Assembly: GCA_964348085.1 (NCBI GenBank)
Contig: CAYGBI010000063.1
Span: forward strand, 1-22,117
Reading direction: 5' to 3'
From: VXYL01 sp964348085
GTDB taxonomy: Bacteria > Pseudomonadota > Gammaproteobacteria > Pseudomonadales > Azotimanducaceae
Length of the DNA stretch: 22,117 nt
The notes under the pieces are model-generated. The model searched no databases. It had not been told where the DNA came from and was given only the letters and a program-made list of their open reading frames with translations. The translations under genes were made by a program, and so were the position numbers. Positions 14,136-21,852 of the stretch are shown here, one piece after another (within the stretch, counting starts at the first letter, position 1; each line of letters begins with the position of its first letter).

Positions 14136-14340
14136 TCAGCATAAGGCGATGGCGTCGTCAAGCGGCCGTTCCCGCTTTCGCGCGTAAGCAAATCACCACG
14201 AATTCATTGGTGCTCCCGCTGCCGGCGGTCGGCCGTTGAGCGCAGTCTGGTGCTTCGTCCGACCACCATGGTACTAATGAAGACGACGGCTACGTTGGGC
14301 CTGCCTTGCGACTCTCGTGGGGCGGCGATGCGGTTTTCCC

Positions 14341-15069
14341 TTACCTACGACTGTCCGGGTCCACGCCCGCGAGCCAAATCAGTCTGCCACCCACGCGCCG
14401 TTTGGCGATGCCGCGAATCGCCCGATTGAGATCCCTCAACCGGGAAGAGTCGGGCGAAATCCGGGAGAGATAATCGGCGCACGCCTCGACAACCTCATAG
14501 AGGGGCTCCGCCACATCCTTTGAGGGCAACCGAACAGCTCCCGGACCGTTGGCTAAGAACGACACATACTCGGGTACGCCTACCGAGCGGCAGTGTCCCC
14601 ACGAGACCTCCACCGAGTCTCGGCAGCGTCGAAAAACGACATCCGGGAAAACGCCTCCCTCGCTAGCGGCGACAATCGCATGGCGCGACCACCATTGCTG
14701 CCACGACGCTTCCCAATCTTCCTCCTCCGCCACGTCGAGCGCTGGGCTTGGGAGCGCGTTCCTGTGCAGCGCTGTCCAGCCATCGGCTGCGTTGTTCGCG
14801 CAAGGCAGACGTTCCTCGTGCAGCAATGGATCCCAAGAGTGGGCGAGCCATTCGAGCAACGGCAGCAGATACCAGTGGGAGGACTCGACGGTTTCCCCTG
14901 CCTCCAGATGCGCGCATAGGTTCGTACCCTGGACCCAGATCTGGAATGCACCCCAAGAAACGCCGAGATCGGTATCGACTGCACGACCGTCATCCGGATC
15001 GTCCATGAAGCCGACCTTGATTGCGAACACGTCGGTGTCCCCGGCCAGCCTTTCCCAGCGTGTAGACAT
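14341..15069 (-). CDS. Protein of unknown function, 242 residues
   Basis: The product starts MSTRWERLAGDTDVFAIKVGFMDDPDD. There is no signal peptide and no membrane segment, so it is probably cytoplasmic. It is unusually rich in tryptophan (WGAFQIWVQG, SSHWYLLPLLEWLAHSWDPLLHE, EEEDWEASWQQWWSRH) and has a strand-rich middle (GGVFPDVVFRRCRDSVEVSWGHC). The end is helical then basic (LRDLNRAIRGIAKRRVGGRLIWLAGVDPDSRR). The layout reminds me of N-terminal domains found beside ImmA/IrrE-type peptidases, but no HExxH motif follows, so it could be a stand-alone or truncated form; I hold this weakly. The start has AAGG about 10 bases upstream. Its upstream region contains one copy of an 85-bp repeat shared with the next gene. 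The gene is separated by 270 bases from the twelve-gene run, and nothing recognisable was found in that gap apart from weak promoter-like motifs. Confidence 0.75.
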   Translation of the reverse strand: MSTRWERLAGDTDVFAIKVGFMDDPDDGRAVDTDLGVSWGAFQIWVQGTNLCAHLEAGETVESSHWYLLPLLEWLAHSWDPLLHEERLPCANNAADGWTALHRNALPSPALDVAEEEDWEASWQQWWSRHAIVAASEGGVFPDVVFRRCRDSVEVSWGHCRSVGVPEYVSFLANGPGAVRLPSKDVAEPLYEVVEACADYLSRISPDSSRLRDLNRAIRGIAKRRVGGRLIWLAGVDPDSRR

Positions 15070-15122
15070 AGTGGCCTTCAGTTCCAGTGCCGACCGATGT
15101 CTCGACGTCTCACCTGACCATT

Positions 15123-15207
15123 GCGACGCCCTGCGGTGCGTCGTCTGGCCGAGGCCCCGCTACCCGGGGCGATGCCACCAAAGCGCCTCGATGCTGGCAA
15201 TCCAAGG
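15123..15207. repeat. 85-bp direct repeat, copy D1
   Basis: This segment aligns without gaps to 16280-16364 with 74 of 85 identities. The last 25 bases (GCGCCTCGATGCTGGCAATC then CAAGG) are identical. It begins 53 bases upstream of the 242-residue gene, read on the minus strand. Internal complementary pairs (GACGC...GCGTC and GCCCC...GGGGC) suggest possible RNA structure, but the pairs are only partly kept in the other copy. The rest of 15070-15390 holds a stem-loop at 15337-15373 and nothing else I recognise. Confidence 0.8.
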
Positions 15208-15336
15208 TGTGCGTTGACCACCAAGGACTTGATGGCCGAGTAAGTGGTCAGCTTGATGTGCCTTGCCCGTAAGCAAGTAGCGACCGTACTAATCGTACTA
15301 ACTGTGTGTGCATTTCTCGTCTAAGTGTGCGTAGGC

Positions 15337-15373
15337 GCAAACCGCGGTGGACGCTACAAGTCACTGCGGTTGC
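15337..15373 (-). terminator. Stem-loop downstream of the 243-residue exported protein gene
   Basis: GCAAACCGCGGTG pairs with CACTGCGGTTGC, with one bulge and one mismatch, around a 12-base loop. On the minus strand it begins 18 bases after the TAG at 15391. There is no clear T-run after it, so it may act as a weak or Rho-assisted terminator or as a 3' stabiliser. Confidence 0.4.
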
Positions 15374-15390
15374 ACGTTGCGCGTCCCGCT

Positions 15391-16122
15391 CTATTCTTGA
15401 ATGTGAGCCTTTTCCTGACTGTGTCTATCTCTCTCTACTGCGATCAAACCCTCGTCACGGTAGATGAGGGACGTCGTTACTGTGGCGTATTCGGTAGGGA
15501 ACTCGATTGTTTGGACTTTTGTCTCAACCGTCAGGTCGGCGACCGACCCAACGATAGACGTTGATCCTGGCGTAGGCCGCATAGCGGTGTAACGCAAACT
15601 GCCACCGGCGTCTTGGCGGATGTTCGCGGGATTCACTGCTTGCGGCAGATCAACGGGCTTTAGCATAACGACCGCAATCTCCCCGTCGGAGTCAACCACG
15701 ACCGCAAAGAACCTACCGCCAACGTAGCGGATTTCCACGCGGTATTTGCCTTCCGCGAAGTCGGCGTTGAACGACGACGGGCGGGCCTTCACCCAATACA
15801 GGTCTTGGCGGATGTTCGCGGGGTCGCTCGCACGGAGCGCGACGCCTTCTTCGCGCAAGGTTTCGCTGGGTTGCGGCAGATCAGTGGGCTCTGGCGCCAT
15901 GCCCGCAATCTCGCCGTCGGAATCAACCGCGACCGCAAAGAACCTACCGTCAATGTAGCGGGTTTCCACGCGGAATCTGCCATCCGCGAACGAAATGCTG
16001 TCCGCGAACGCAACGCCACTAGACGGCAGGGCGGAATCAGCCAATGGCGCGGCTGGCACACCGGTAAACAAGAACGCCACGGCGAAAGCCGTTGGCGAAA
16101 TCAGGAGCTTCAAGTGCTTCAT
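15391..16122 (-). CDS. Exported protein of unknown function with duplicated module
   Basis: The product is 243 residues from the ATG at 16122, preceded by GAGAGG. Residues 1-28 are a signal peptide (LKLLISPTAFAVAFLFTGVPAAPLA), and a later site near VAFA-DS is also possible. The mature part contains two copies of the same ~40-residue module: FADGRFRVETRYIDGRFFAVAVDSDGEIAGM ... PTDLPQ, and FAEGKYRVEIRYVGGRFFAVVVDSDGEIAVV ... PVDLPQ. Both are followed by a NIRQD motif. The C-terminal third (TSIVGSVADLTVETKVQTIEFPTEYATVTTSLIYRDE) is beta-rich. An upstream extension to 16422 is open but includes repeat D2 and lacks a signal, so it was rejected. I do not recognise the family. It is likely periplasmic or secreted. 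Confidence 0.82.
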   Translation of the reverse strand: MKHLKLLISPTAFAVAFLFTGVPAAPLADSALPSSGVAFADSISFADGRFRVETRYIDGRFFAVAVDSDGEIAGMAPEPTDLPQPSETLREEGVALRASDPANIRQDLYWVKARPSSFNADFAEGKYRVEIRYVGGRFFAVVVDSDGEIAVVMLKPVDLPQAVNPANIRQDAGGSLRYTAMRPTPGSTSIVGSVADLTVETKVQTIEFPTEYATVTTSLIYRDEGLIAVERDRHSQEKAHIQE

Positions 16123-16159
16123 GGCCAGCCTCTCAATCGGTCTGGAGATTCTGGTTCGG

Positions 16160-16168
16160 ATTATGGCA
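16160..16168 (-). promoter_or_regulatory. Candidate extended -10 promoter for the exported 243-residue protein
   Basis: On the minus strand the sequence TGCCATAAT matches the extended -10 form TGnTATAAT with one change. It lies 38 bases before the ATG at 16122, giving an expected leader of about 30 bases. No good -35 is seen, as is common for extended -10 promoters. Confidence 0.45.
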
Positions 16169-16279
16169 CAACACTTTCCCGAGAGGCGTCGTTCGGCGGG
16201 GCGGGCCGTGGTATGTTGCGGGGGCAATTCCCAAGGGAGCGTGGTGTGGCCGATGCGCCCGGCAACTTCGACCTTGTAC

Positions 16280-16364
16280 GCGACGCCGTGCGATGCGCCG
16301 TCTGGCCTAGGCCTCGCTACCCGGAGCGCTTCCGCTGAAGCGCCTCGATGCTGGCAATCCAAGG
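16280..16364. repeat. 85-bp direct repeat, copy D2
   Basis: This is the partner of 15123-15207 (74 of 85 identities, no gaps). It lies 157 bases upstream of the 243-residue gene on the minus strand. After it, a TGTGCG match resumes beyond a 24-base insertion (16365-16388), so the homology may continue with an indel. In the 378-base gap 16123-16501 I also see the -10 candidate at 16160 and a short perfect hairpin, CCGCGCA-T-TGCGCGG, at 16452-16466. Confidence 0.8.
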
Positions 16365-16501
16365 CACCATCGGTGCCGATGCCCAAGGTGTGCGCCGGAT
16401 CAACCTGCCCGGTCAGGCGCATCTAGAAGGGGCTGGCCGCACACGACTAGGCCGCGCATTGCGCGGTTCACTCTTTCACTCGCGCCGGGCGCCGGCGTGT
16501 C

Positions 16502-18040
16502 TTGGCGAGTTCTGGATGGTTCGTAGCGCAGCCAGCGTTCGACGGCGAGCGGGGCGGATCATTGGCACCCGTTAGCCGGCGAGCTGACGCGGCCGGCGCA
16601 ACGGCGGGGCGTCGCGGCGAGGTTTCGCTCGGCACGAAACTGGCGTTTTCGAGTGGCGCGCTCGAAGAGGCCGTGATCAGCGCGGCCGGCGTCGCCACGA
16701 TGGTCTTCTACAACCAAGTACTCGGTGTCGACCCGTTCCTTTGCGGGTTGGTGTTCTTCATCGCCAGCGTGGTCGATGCGGTGTCGGACCCGCTGGTCGG
16801 CTCGCTCACGGACAACTTCCGCTCGCGCTGGGGTCGTCGCCACCCCTTCATGCTGTGCTCGACGCTGCCGCTGGCGGCCGCCTTCTACCTGATGTACGCA
16901 CCGCCCGGCGGCTTGAGCGAATTGCAGTATTTCTGGTGGTTCCTCGGCACCATGGTGATGCTTCGGCTCGGCAAGACGTTCTTCACCATTCCCCACGATG
17001 CCCTCGGTGCGGAACTGACGGACGACTACCACGAGCGCACCTCTATATTTGGCTACAACACCGTGGTTGGCATGGTGGGCGGTGTCGTGATGGGCGTGTC
17101 CGTGCTCGTGCTGGTCTTTCCGTCGACCACCGAATACGAGAACGGATTGCTGGATCCTGGCCGATACCCCGTGCTCGCCCTCGCCGGCGCGGCTTGGATC
17201 GGCATTGCCTTGCTGGTCTGCGTTGCCGGCACCCGAGACCAGATCCCCAACCTGCACCGGACCGAGCGGACCCGGACCAGCGTCTTTGCCTACCTGCGCG
17301 ATCTCGTCGAGCTGCTCAAGAGCCGCTCGTATATCTCGGTCTGCGCGGCATGGCTGGTGATGGCGACCTCCGGCGGCGTGCTGGTTGTCGTCTCGACGTA
17401 CACGTACATCTACTGCTACGCACTGCCGACCGAGACCTTGACCCTGCAACGCTTCGTGGCGATACCCGGCATCCTCGTCGCGCTGCCGCTGGCGGCCTAT
17501 TTGACGCGCCTGCTCGATAAGAAGATGACGGTCGTTTATACCTGCATTGTCTGCGCGACCTTCGTCGGCCTGCCGCACTTCCTGCGTATGGTCGGCTGGT
17601 TTCCCGAGAACGACTCCGTTTGGATGGTGCCGATGCTGTTCGGCAGTCTGCTGATCGGGCTACTCGTGCTCCCGGTAGTTCCCATCGTTATCGACTCGCA
17701 GTTGGTCGATGTGGCGGATGAGATGGAGTACAACACCGGACGCCGCGCCGAGGGCGTGGTGTTCTCCATCCGCTCCTTCGCCATCAAGGCAACCTCCGGC
17801 ATCGGTGGGCTCATCGGCGGTTTCGGGCTCGGAATCATCGGCTTTCCGGAGGACGCATCCCGAGCGACGCTTGATGCGGGAGTCTTGAATGGACTCCTAT
17901 TCATGTCCGGCCCGCTGTACTGGATCATCGTGTTCTCTGGAATGCTATTTATGGCGCTCTACAACTTGGACCGTACGCGCCACAACCAGATCATGTCGGC
18001 CTTGGAAGCGCGGCGCTCTCAGAGGGCCTCCGCTCGTTGA
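16502..18040 (+). CDS. GPH-family (MelB-like) sugar:cation symporter
   Basis: The product is up to 512 residues with about 12 hydrophobic segments, an inner-membrane major-facilitator transporter. Signatures of the glycoside-pentoside-hexuronide:cation family are present (numbered from 16502): DAVSDPLVGSLTDNFRSRWG followed by RRHP at 92-115, PHDALGAELTDDYHERTSIF in the next loop, and the C-terminal NTGRRAEGVVFSIRSFAIK. In this family the N-terminal acidic residues bind the coupling cation, and the substrate is usually a sugar or glycoside, though some members carry other compounds. The start is unresolved: TTG at 16502 is the longest choice, while TTG at 16562 has the purine-rich GGGGCGGA just before it and begins nearer the first membrane helix. 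No ATG or GTG is suitably placed. The glutathione transferase gene follows on the same strand after 226 bases. Confidence 0.9.
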   Translation: MASSGWFVAQPAFDGERGGSLAPVSRRADAAGATAGRRGEVSLGTKLAFSSGALEEAVISAAGVATMVFYNQVLGVDPFLCGLVFFIASVVDAVSDPLVGSLTDNFRSRWGRRHPFMLCSTLPLAAAFYLMYAPPGGLSELQYFWWFLGTMVMLRLGKTFFTIPHDALGAELTDDYHERTSIFGYNTVVGMVGGVVMGVSVLVLVFPSTTEYENGLLDPGRYPVLALAGAAWIGIALLVCVAGTRDQIPNLHRTERTRTSVFAYLRDLVELLKSRSYISVCAAWLVMATSGGVLVVVSTYTYIYCYALPTETLTLQRFVAIPGILVALPLAAYLTRLLDKKMTVVYTCIVCATFVGLPHFLRMVGWFPENDSVWMVPMLFGSLLIGLLVLPVVPIVIDSQLVDVADEMEYNTGRRAEGVVFSIRSFAIKATSGIGGLIGGFGLGIIGFPEDASRATLDAGVLNGLLFMSGPLYWIIVFSGMLFMALYNLDRTRHNQIMSALEARRSQRASAR

Positions 18041-18266
18041 CGGCCTTGGACTCTGTCGTGGAGTATCTCCCCCTATTCGGAAAGAACCGCACGCCAGTTA
18101 CGGTCTGCTCATCACGCAGGTGGAAAGAAACACGGACTGGCGACAGGCCGCGCTTTCGGACCCACGAGGCGACGGATCTGGTTTAACGTTCGCAACGCAG
18201 AGGCTTGGGTCGAGACGACCCTGCCATCGGCGAGGACTTGGCGATAGACAGCAGGCAGGCAATGAC

Positions 18267-19019
18267 ATGGCATCGTTGATCGTTCACGGAGTTCCACTCT
18301 CTCAACCCGTTCGGGCCGTGCTCTGGGCATTGGTTCGCAAGCGCAAGGCGTTCCGTATTTCGGCTAAGACTCCCGGGGCCACGGTAGAGGGCGGCACCCG
18401 GCACCCGACCTTCTTGGCCATGAACCCGGGCGGCACGATGCCGTGCATCGAGGAGCCGGAAACCGGCTTCGTGCTTGGGGAGTCCAACGCGATCCTCTGC
18501 TACTTGGCGCGCACCAACGGCTGGCACGACCTCTATCCGGAAGATCCCCGGGCGGCGGCGAAGGTCGACTGGTACCTCCACTTCCATCACCAGGGCGTTC
18601 GCCAAGCCACGATCGGCTATATCGCACCGGCGTTCCGGAAAGATCTGCAGTTCCCGGAGCACGTCGTGAGCGGTGCGAAGGCTGCCGCGGAGCGTGCGCT
18701 CGGTGCGCTGGATACCGGGCCGCTGGCGAACTCGCGGTTCATCGGCGGCGATGGCCTCACGATTGCGGACCTCGCGGCCTACGGGGACCTCGGCCAGTTG
18801 CGGCCGGAGTTCACGAACCTCTACGACTTCTCCAAGTACCGGAATGTCCAACGCTGGCTCGACGACATGATGCAGGCCGACGGACACGACGACGTGCATG
18901 TGGTGCTGGCCGAGCTCGGCGACATCAGCGTCGTGGGCCCCACGGGGGCGAGGCTTCGCGAGGTCAACGTCATCGCCATGAAGGCGCTGGCGCGACAGGT
19001 GGCGGGGTTCGGCGACTGA
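18267..19019 (+). CDS. Glutathione S-transferase family protein
   Basis: The product is 250 residues from the ATG at 18267. The frame is open further upstream into the transporter gene, but MASLIVHGVPLSQPVRAVLW is the normal beginning of the thioredoxin-fold domain. Ser12 in LSQPVRAV is placed as the catalytic serine of theta-like enzymes. The cis-proline (TMPCI, Pro59) and the glutathione-binding Glu72-Ser73 in LGESNAILCYL are present. The helical C-terminal domain runs from about 90 (PEDPRAAAKVDWYLHFHHQG) and includes TIADLAAYGDLGQL, a family N-capping motif region. The protein is cytoplasmic and conjugates or isomerises glutathione adducts; the substrate cannot be told. The 226-base gap before it shows no clear promoter. 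Confidence 0.92.
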   Translation: MASLIVHGVPLSQPVRAVLWALVRKRKAFRISAKTPGATVEGGTRHPTFLAMNPGGTMPCIEEPETGFVLGESNAILCYLARTNGWHDLYPEDPRAAAKVDWYLHFHHQGVRQATIGYIAPAFRKDLQFPEHVVSGAKAAAERALGALDTGPLANSRFIGGDGLTIADLAAYGDLGQLRPEFTNLYDFSKYRNVQRWLDDMMQADGHDDVHVVLAELGDISVVGPTGARLREVNVIAMKALARQVAGFGD

Positions 19020-19061
19020 TCGAAGGGCGTACCGGAGGCGAGGCGAATCGCCGGTGCGATG

Positions 19062-19171
19062 CTAGCACTCCTTCGGACTTGGCGGCGTCAGCCGGGAGGT
19101 CCGACGGAGTGATAGGGCGGCTCGGGCTGGGGCGAAAGGCGACGCCGAACGGCGACGGCTTTCGTGGCGCC
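19062..19171 (+). repeat. REP-like repeat, copy 4
   Basis: It starts with a hairpin of ~54 bases whose loop is CGTCAG (CTAGCACTCC to GGAGTGATAG), then the core GGCTCGGGCTGGGGCGAAAG and the end CGACGGCTTTCGTGGCGC. It lies between the convergent transferase gene (stop 19019) and receptor gene (stop 19224), where a two-way terminator would be expected. Confidence 0.8.
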
Positions 19172-19223
19172 AGCTCTCGGCGGTGGTCGCACGGGTGTCG
19201 GATACCCTTGCGACCACCCGCGC

Positions 19224-21623
19224 TCACATCTGGTAGCCGATTTCCAGTCCAATCTGTCGTGGGTTGTGCCAGTAAAGCGTACCCAAGGCGTCTCGGCCGC
19301 GGAGAATCTCGTCGTTCGCGAGGTTCGTGCTGAACAGCGCGATGCGCCACTTTTGCCCGGGGGAGCGCAGTGTGGCGCGGGCGTTCACTTTCTTGTAGTT
19401 CGGAATCACGATCGTGTTTCGTGAGTCGGCGAACTGCTTGGCTACCCAAGCATGATCCAAGTGGAGATCCAGTAGCCACGAGTTGGCGACGGGCAGGGAA
19501 TAGTCGAGCGCGATGGACACGCTGTCGTTGGGCGCGAACTGCAGCTCGTTGCCGTCCTCGGCAGTCTGAAAGGGCGCCCCGACATCCGTTACCTCGGTAT
19601 CGTTGATATCGGCCGCAAAGCGAACGCCGAATTGGTCGGTGACGACAACCTGCAGCTCCAGCTCGAATCCCGTGATTTCGGCGCCGCCGCTGTTGGCATT
19701 GTGACTGTCGCCGCCCGGCGCGATGGCGGGGTCTCTGACGTAGACGAGCATGTCTTGCCAATCGAGATAGTAAGCCGAAGCAAGGACAGCGGCGCGACCG
19801 TCCCATAGTGTCGCCTTCAATCCAATTTCGTAGTTGTCCAGTTCATCGCCTTCGAAGAACAGCCGGGACCGGGAGTCGATGATATTCTGCTCAAGGCCCG
19901 CGATTACCTCCGCCCGAGTGGCGTCGTCCAAGGCCGGGTTGTTCCTTGCGTTCTGAATCTGCGTTTCGAATTGGCCGACATAGAACTCGAGGTTGTTGTT
20001 GACGTTGCCCGGGCGGAAGCCGGTGGTGTAGTTGAAATACGCCAAGAGGTCATCTCTGGGTAGCCACGAGAGCACAAGTTTCGGCGATACGGGGGCATCG
20101 TCGGTGCCGGTTCCGGTGTTGGTGAACTCTTGCTGGAGATCGGATATCCGCACGCCAACCGTAACCGCCAACGTCTCGGTGAGGTCGTAACTGGCTTCGC
20201 CGAACACCGCGTACTCTTTGAGGAAATCGGTGTGGGTATTGGCGGGCACGCTCAACAGCGGATCGAACGCGGCACCGAAGGCTTCGCGACCGGGCCAGTA
20301 GCCCGCTTCCTGTTGGTTCTGAGTGTGATCTTCGCTGTCCTTCCAGAAGAAACCTGCTGTCCACCGGAAGGCTCTGTCCCCGGGCGACACCAAGCGAAAC
20401 TCCTGCACCCAGCGTTCGCTGTAGAAATCGCCGATGCCGCTGATCGCTTGGACGTTCATACCGTCGGCGGTGAAGACCGGACCGCCGAGGTTGAATACCC
20501 CCGGCCATCCGGGACAAGGAATGCTGAAACTCCTTAGCGCGGCGCAAGCTGGATCGTCCGAATCGGCTAGGGTCGCCCCACCATAGAAGTAATCCAAGGT
20601 TCTCGCCCCGGTTTCGGAGGACTCGGCAACCGAGGGAATACTTCGGTCGGTATAAGACGTCAACGAGTTCAAAGTCGCCCAGCCCAGATCCCACTCGACA
20701 TCCAGACTGAATATGTCGACCGAATCCTCTGACTTGGGCTCGAGTCCGGCAATCCGACCGTGCAATGCGTCGTATGCTTGAAACGTTCCCAAACCGCCCT
20801 TGGTCTCTTGCACGCTGTGATGCACCGTGCCCGTGACCATGAACATGTCGCCTTCGTAGCGCACAGCCGCGCGGGCGCCGGTAGATTCCGCCTCGTTGAA
20901 ATCCGCCTCGAACGGCTCGAGGTTGTCGATAAAGCCAGCCGTCTGTGATCGCCACGCGGTCAACCGAAACGCGGCATTGTCCGACAGGGGTAAATTGATC
21001 ATGCCATCGATCCGATTGGACGAGTCGTCTGACGCCTCCATGGAGGAGAAGCCCGCGTTAACGGCGGCATCGAACGCGGTCGCGTCGGGTTTCTTGTACA
21101 GATAGCGGATCGTGCCGCCCTGCGAACCCTCGCCGAACAGAGTGCCTTGCGGCCCTTTCAGCACTTCGACTCGTTCGATGTCGAACAGCGTGCCGCTGAC
21201 TTGGTTGTCTGGACCCAAGGCTGCGGTCACCGGCGTGCCGTCCAAGTAAACCCCGATCGTCGCTCCGGTAGGCGCGTAGCCAATGTTGCCGCTCTGTGAC
21301 GAGATGCCCCGGATCGTGTAGCGAGCTTCTCCGTTCAAGGCGCCTTGCATGCTCAACCCGGGGATCGACATATATAGGTCTTCCATGCTCTGGGCGCCGA
21401 GGTCTTCCACGAGTGCGGCGGAGATAGCGCTGATCGCTTGGGGCGTCTTCATCAACTCGGTCTCGCGATAGGTCGCGGTGACGATGACCTCTTCGATGAC
21501 GCCTTTTTCTGCAGCTTCTGTGACTTCTTCGGCGCTTGCTTGTGAGCAGACAGCCGTTGCGAGGATGGCGGGAAGTACAAGGGACGCGATTAGCGTGTGG
21601 TGTGTGCGCAAGAGTCGGTCCAT
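19224..21623 (-). CDS. TonB-dependent outer-membrane receptor
   Basis: The product is 799 residues from the ATG at 21623, chosen because GGAG lies 7 bases upstream; an extra ATG eight codons earlier lacks this and puts basic residues before the signal. The signal peptide ends near SQASA-EE (residue 31). A TonB box is seen in EEVIVTATYRE (44-54). The plug domain contains the family motifs RYTIRGISSQ (101-110) and ERVEVLKGPQGTLFG (150-164). The rest is a strand-rich barrel with aromatic girdle residues. The final residues IGLEIGYQM end in Met instead of the usual terminal aromatic, with Tyr two places before. The protein imports a large substrate across the outer membrane using TonB-ExbBD energy; its nature cannot be read from the sequence. 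The nearby GPH symporter hints at a sugar-like substrate, which is weak inference because the genes are on opposite strands. Confidence 0.93.
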   Translation of the reverse strand: MDRLLRTHHTLIASLVLPAILATAVCSQASAEEVTEAAEKGVIEEVIVTATYRETELMKTPQAISAISAALVEDLGAQSMEDLYMSIPGLSMQGALNGEARYTIRGISSQSGNIGYAPTGATIGVYLDGTPVTAALGPDNQVSGTLFDIERVEVLKGPQGTLFGEGSQGGTIRYLYKKPDATAFDAAVNAGFSSMEASDDSSNRIDGMINLPLSDNAAFRLTAWRSQTAGFIDNLEPFEADFNEAESTGARAAVRYEGDMFMVTGTVHHSVQETKGGLGTFQAYDALHGRIAGLEPKSEDSVDIFSLDVEWDLGWATLNSLTSYTDRSIPSVAESSETGARTLDYFYGGATLADSDDPACAALRSFSIPCPGWPGVFNLGGPVFTADGMNVQAISGIGDFYSERWVQEFRLVSPGDRAFRWTAGFFWKDSEDHTQNQQEAGYWPGREAFGAAFDPLLSVPANTHTDFLKEYAVFGEASYDLTETLAVTVGVRISDLQQEFTNTGTGTDDAPVSPKLVLSWLPRDDLLAYFNYTTGFRPGNVNNNLEFYVGQFETQIQNARNNPALDDATRAEVIAGLEQNIIDSRSRLFFEGDELDNYEIGLKATLWDGRAAVLASAYYLDWQDMLVYVRDPAIAPGGDSHNANSGGAEITGFELELQVVVTDQFGVRFAADINDTEVTDVGAPFQTAEDGNELQFAPNDSVSIALDYSLPVANSWLLDLHLDHAWVAKQFADSRNTIVIPNYKKVNARATLRSPGQKWRIALFSTNLANDEILRGRDALGTLYWHNPRQIGLEIGYQM

Positions 21624-21630
21624 GTTCTTT

Positions 21631-21634
21631 CTCC
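21631..21634 (-). promoter_or_regulatory. Ribosome-binding site that sets the receptor start
   Basis: GGAG on the minus strand is 7 bases before the ATG at 21623, favouring that start over the in-frame ATG at 21647. Confidence 0.6.
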
Positions 21635-21690
21635 GGGGGATTCGCAAGCAGCTTGCATCGGCCAGCCCGTCGCGTCAACGCAAGCGCAGG

Positions 21691-21799
21691 CTAGCAGTCC
21701 GTCGGACTTGGCGGCGTCAGCCGCGAAGCCCGACGGAGTGATAGGGCGGCTTGGGCTGGGGCGAAAGGCGGCGCCGAGAGGCGACGGCTTTCGTGGCGC
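21691..21799 (+). repeat. REP-like repeat, copy 5 (best-kept)
   Basis: It opens with CTAGCAGTCCGTCGGACTTG and forms a stem of about 24 bp with 4 mismatches around a CGTCAG loop, closing at GTGATAG. The shared core (GGCTTGGGCTGGGGCGAAAG) and the CGACGGCTTTCGTGGCGC end follow. It lies upstream of the receptor gene. Confidence 0.8.
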
Positions 21800-21852
21800 T
21801 AGCAGTCTGTGGGACTTCGCGGCTGACGCCGCCAAGTCCGACGGACTGCTAG
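21799..21852 (-). repeat. REP-like hairpin unit, inverted, paired with copy 5
   Basis: CTAGCAGTCTGTGGGACTTC pairs with the closing half GAAGTC-like arm that ends GGACTGCTAG. The 24-bp stem has 3 mismatches and a CTGACG loop, and both ends are CTAG. With copy 5 it forms a BIME-like pair: hairpin, ~55-base spacer, inverted hairpin. Confidence 0.75.

Noticed and set aside
15123..16364. Integron attC sites at the 85-bp repeats
   Set aside because: I could not find the paired core motifs (RYYYAAC and GTTRRRY) at the repeat ends, and no integrase gene is present.
16123..16422. N-terminal extension of the exported 243-residue protein
   Set aside because: It includes repeat D2 and lacks a signal; the ATG at 16122 has a ribosome site and begins a normal signal peptide.
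17889..18266. N-terminal extension of the glutathione transferase into the transporter gene
   Set aside because: The frame is open by chance; the GST fold starts at 18267.
18041..18266. Promoter for the glutathione transferase (TTGACG near 18038)
   Set aside because: No -10 hexamer lies at a suitable distance, so it was not listed as a feature.
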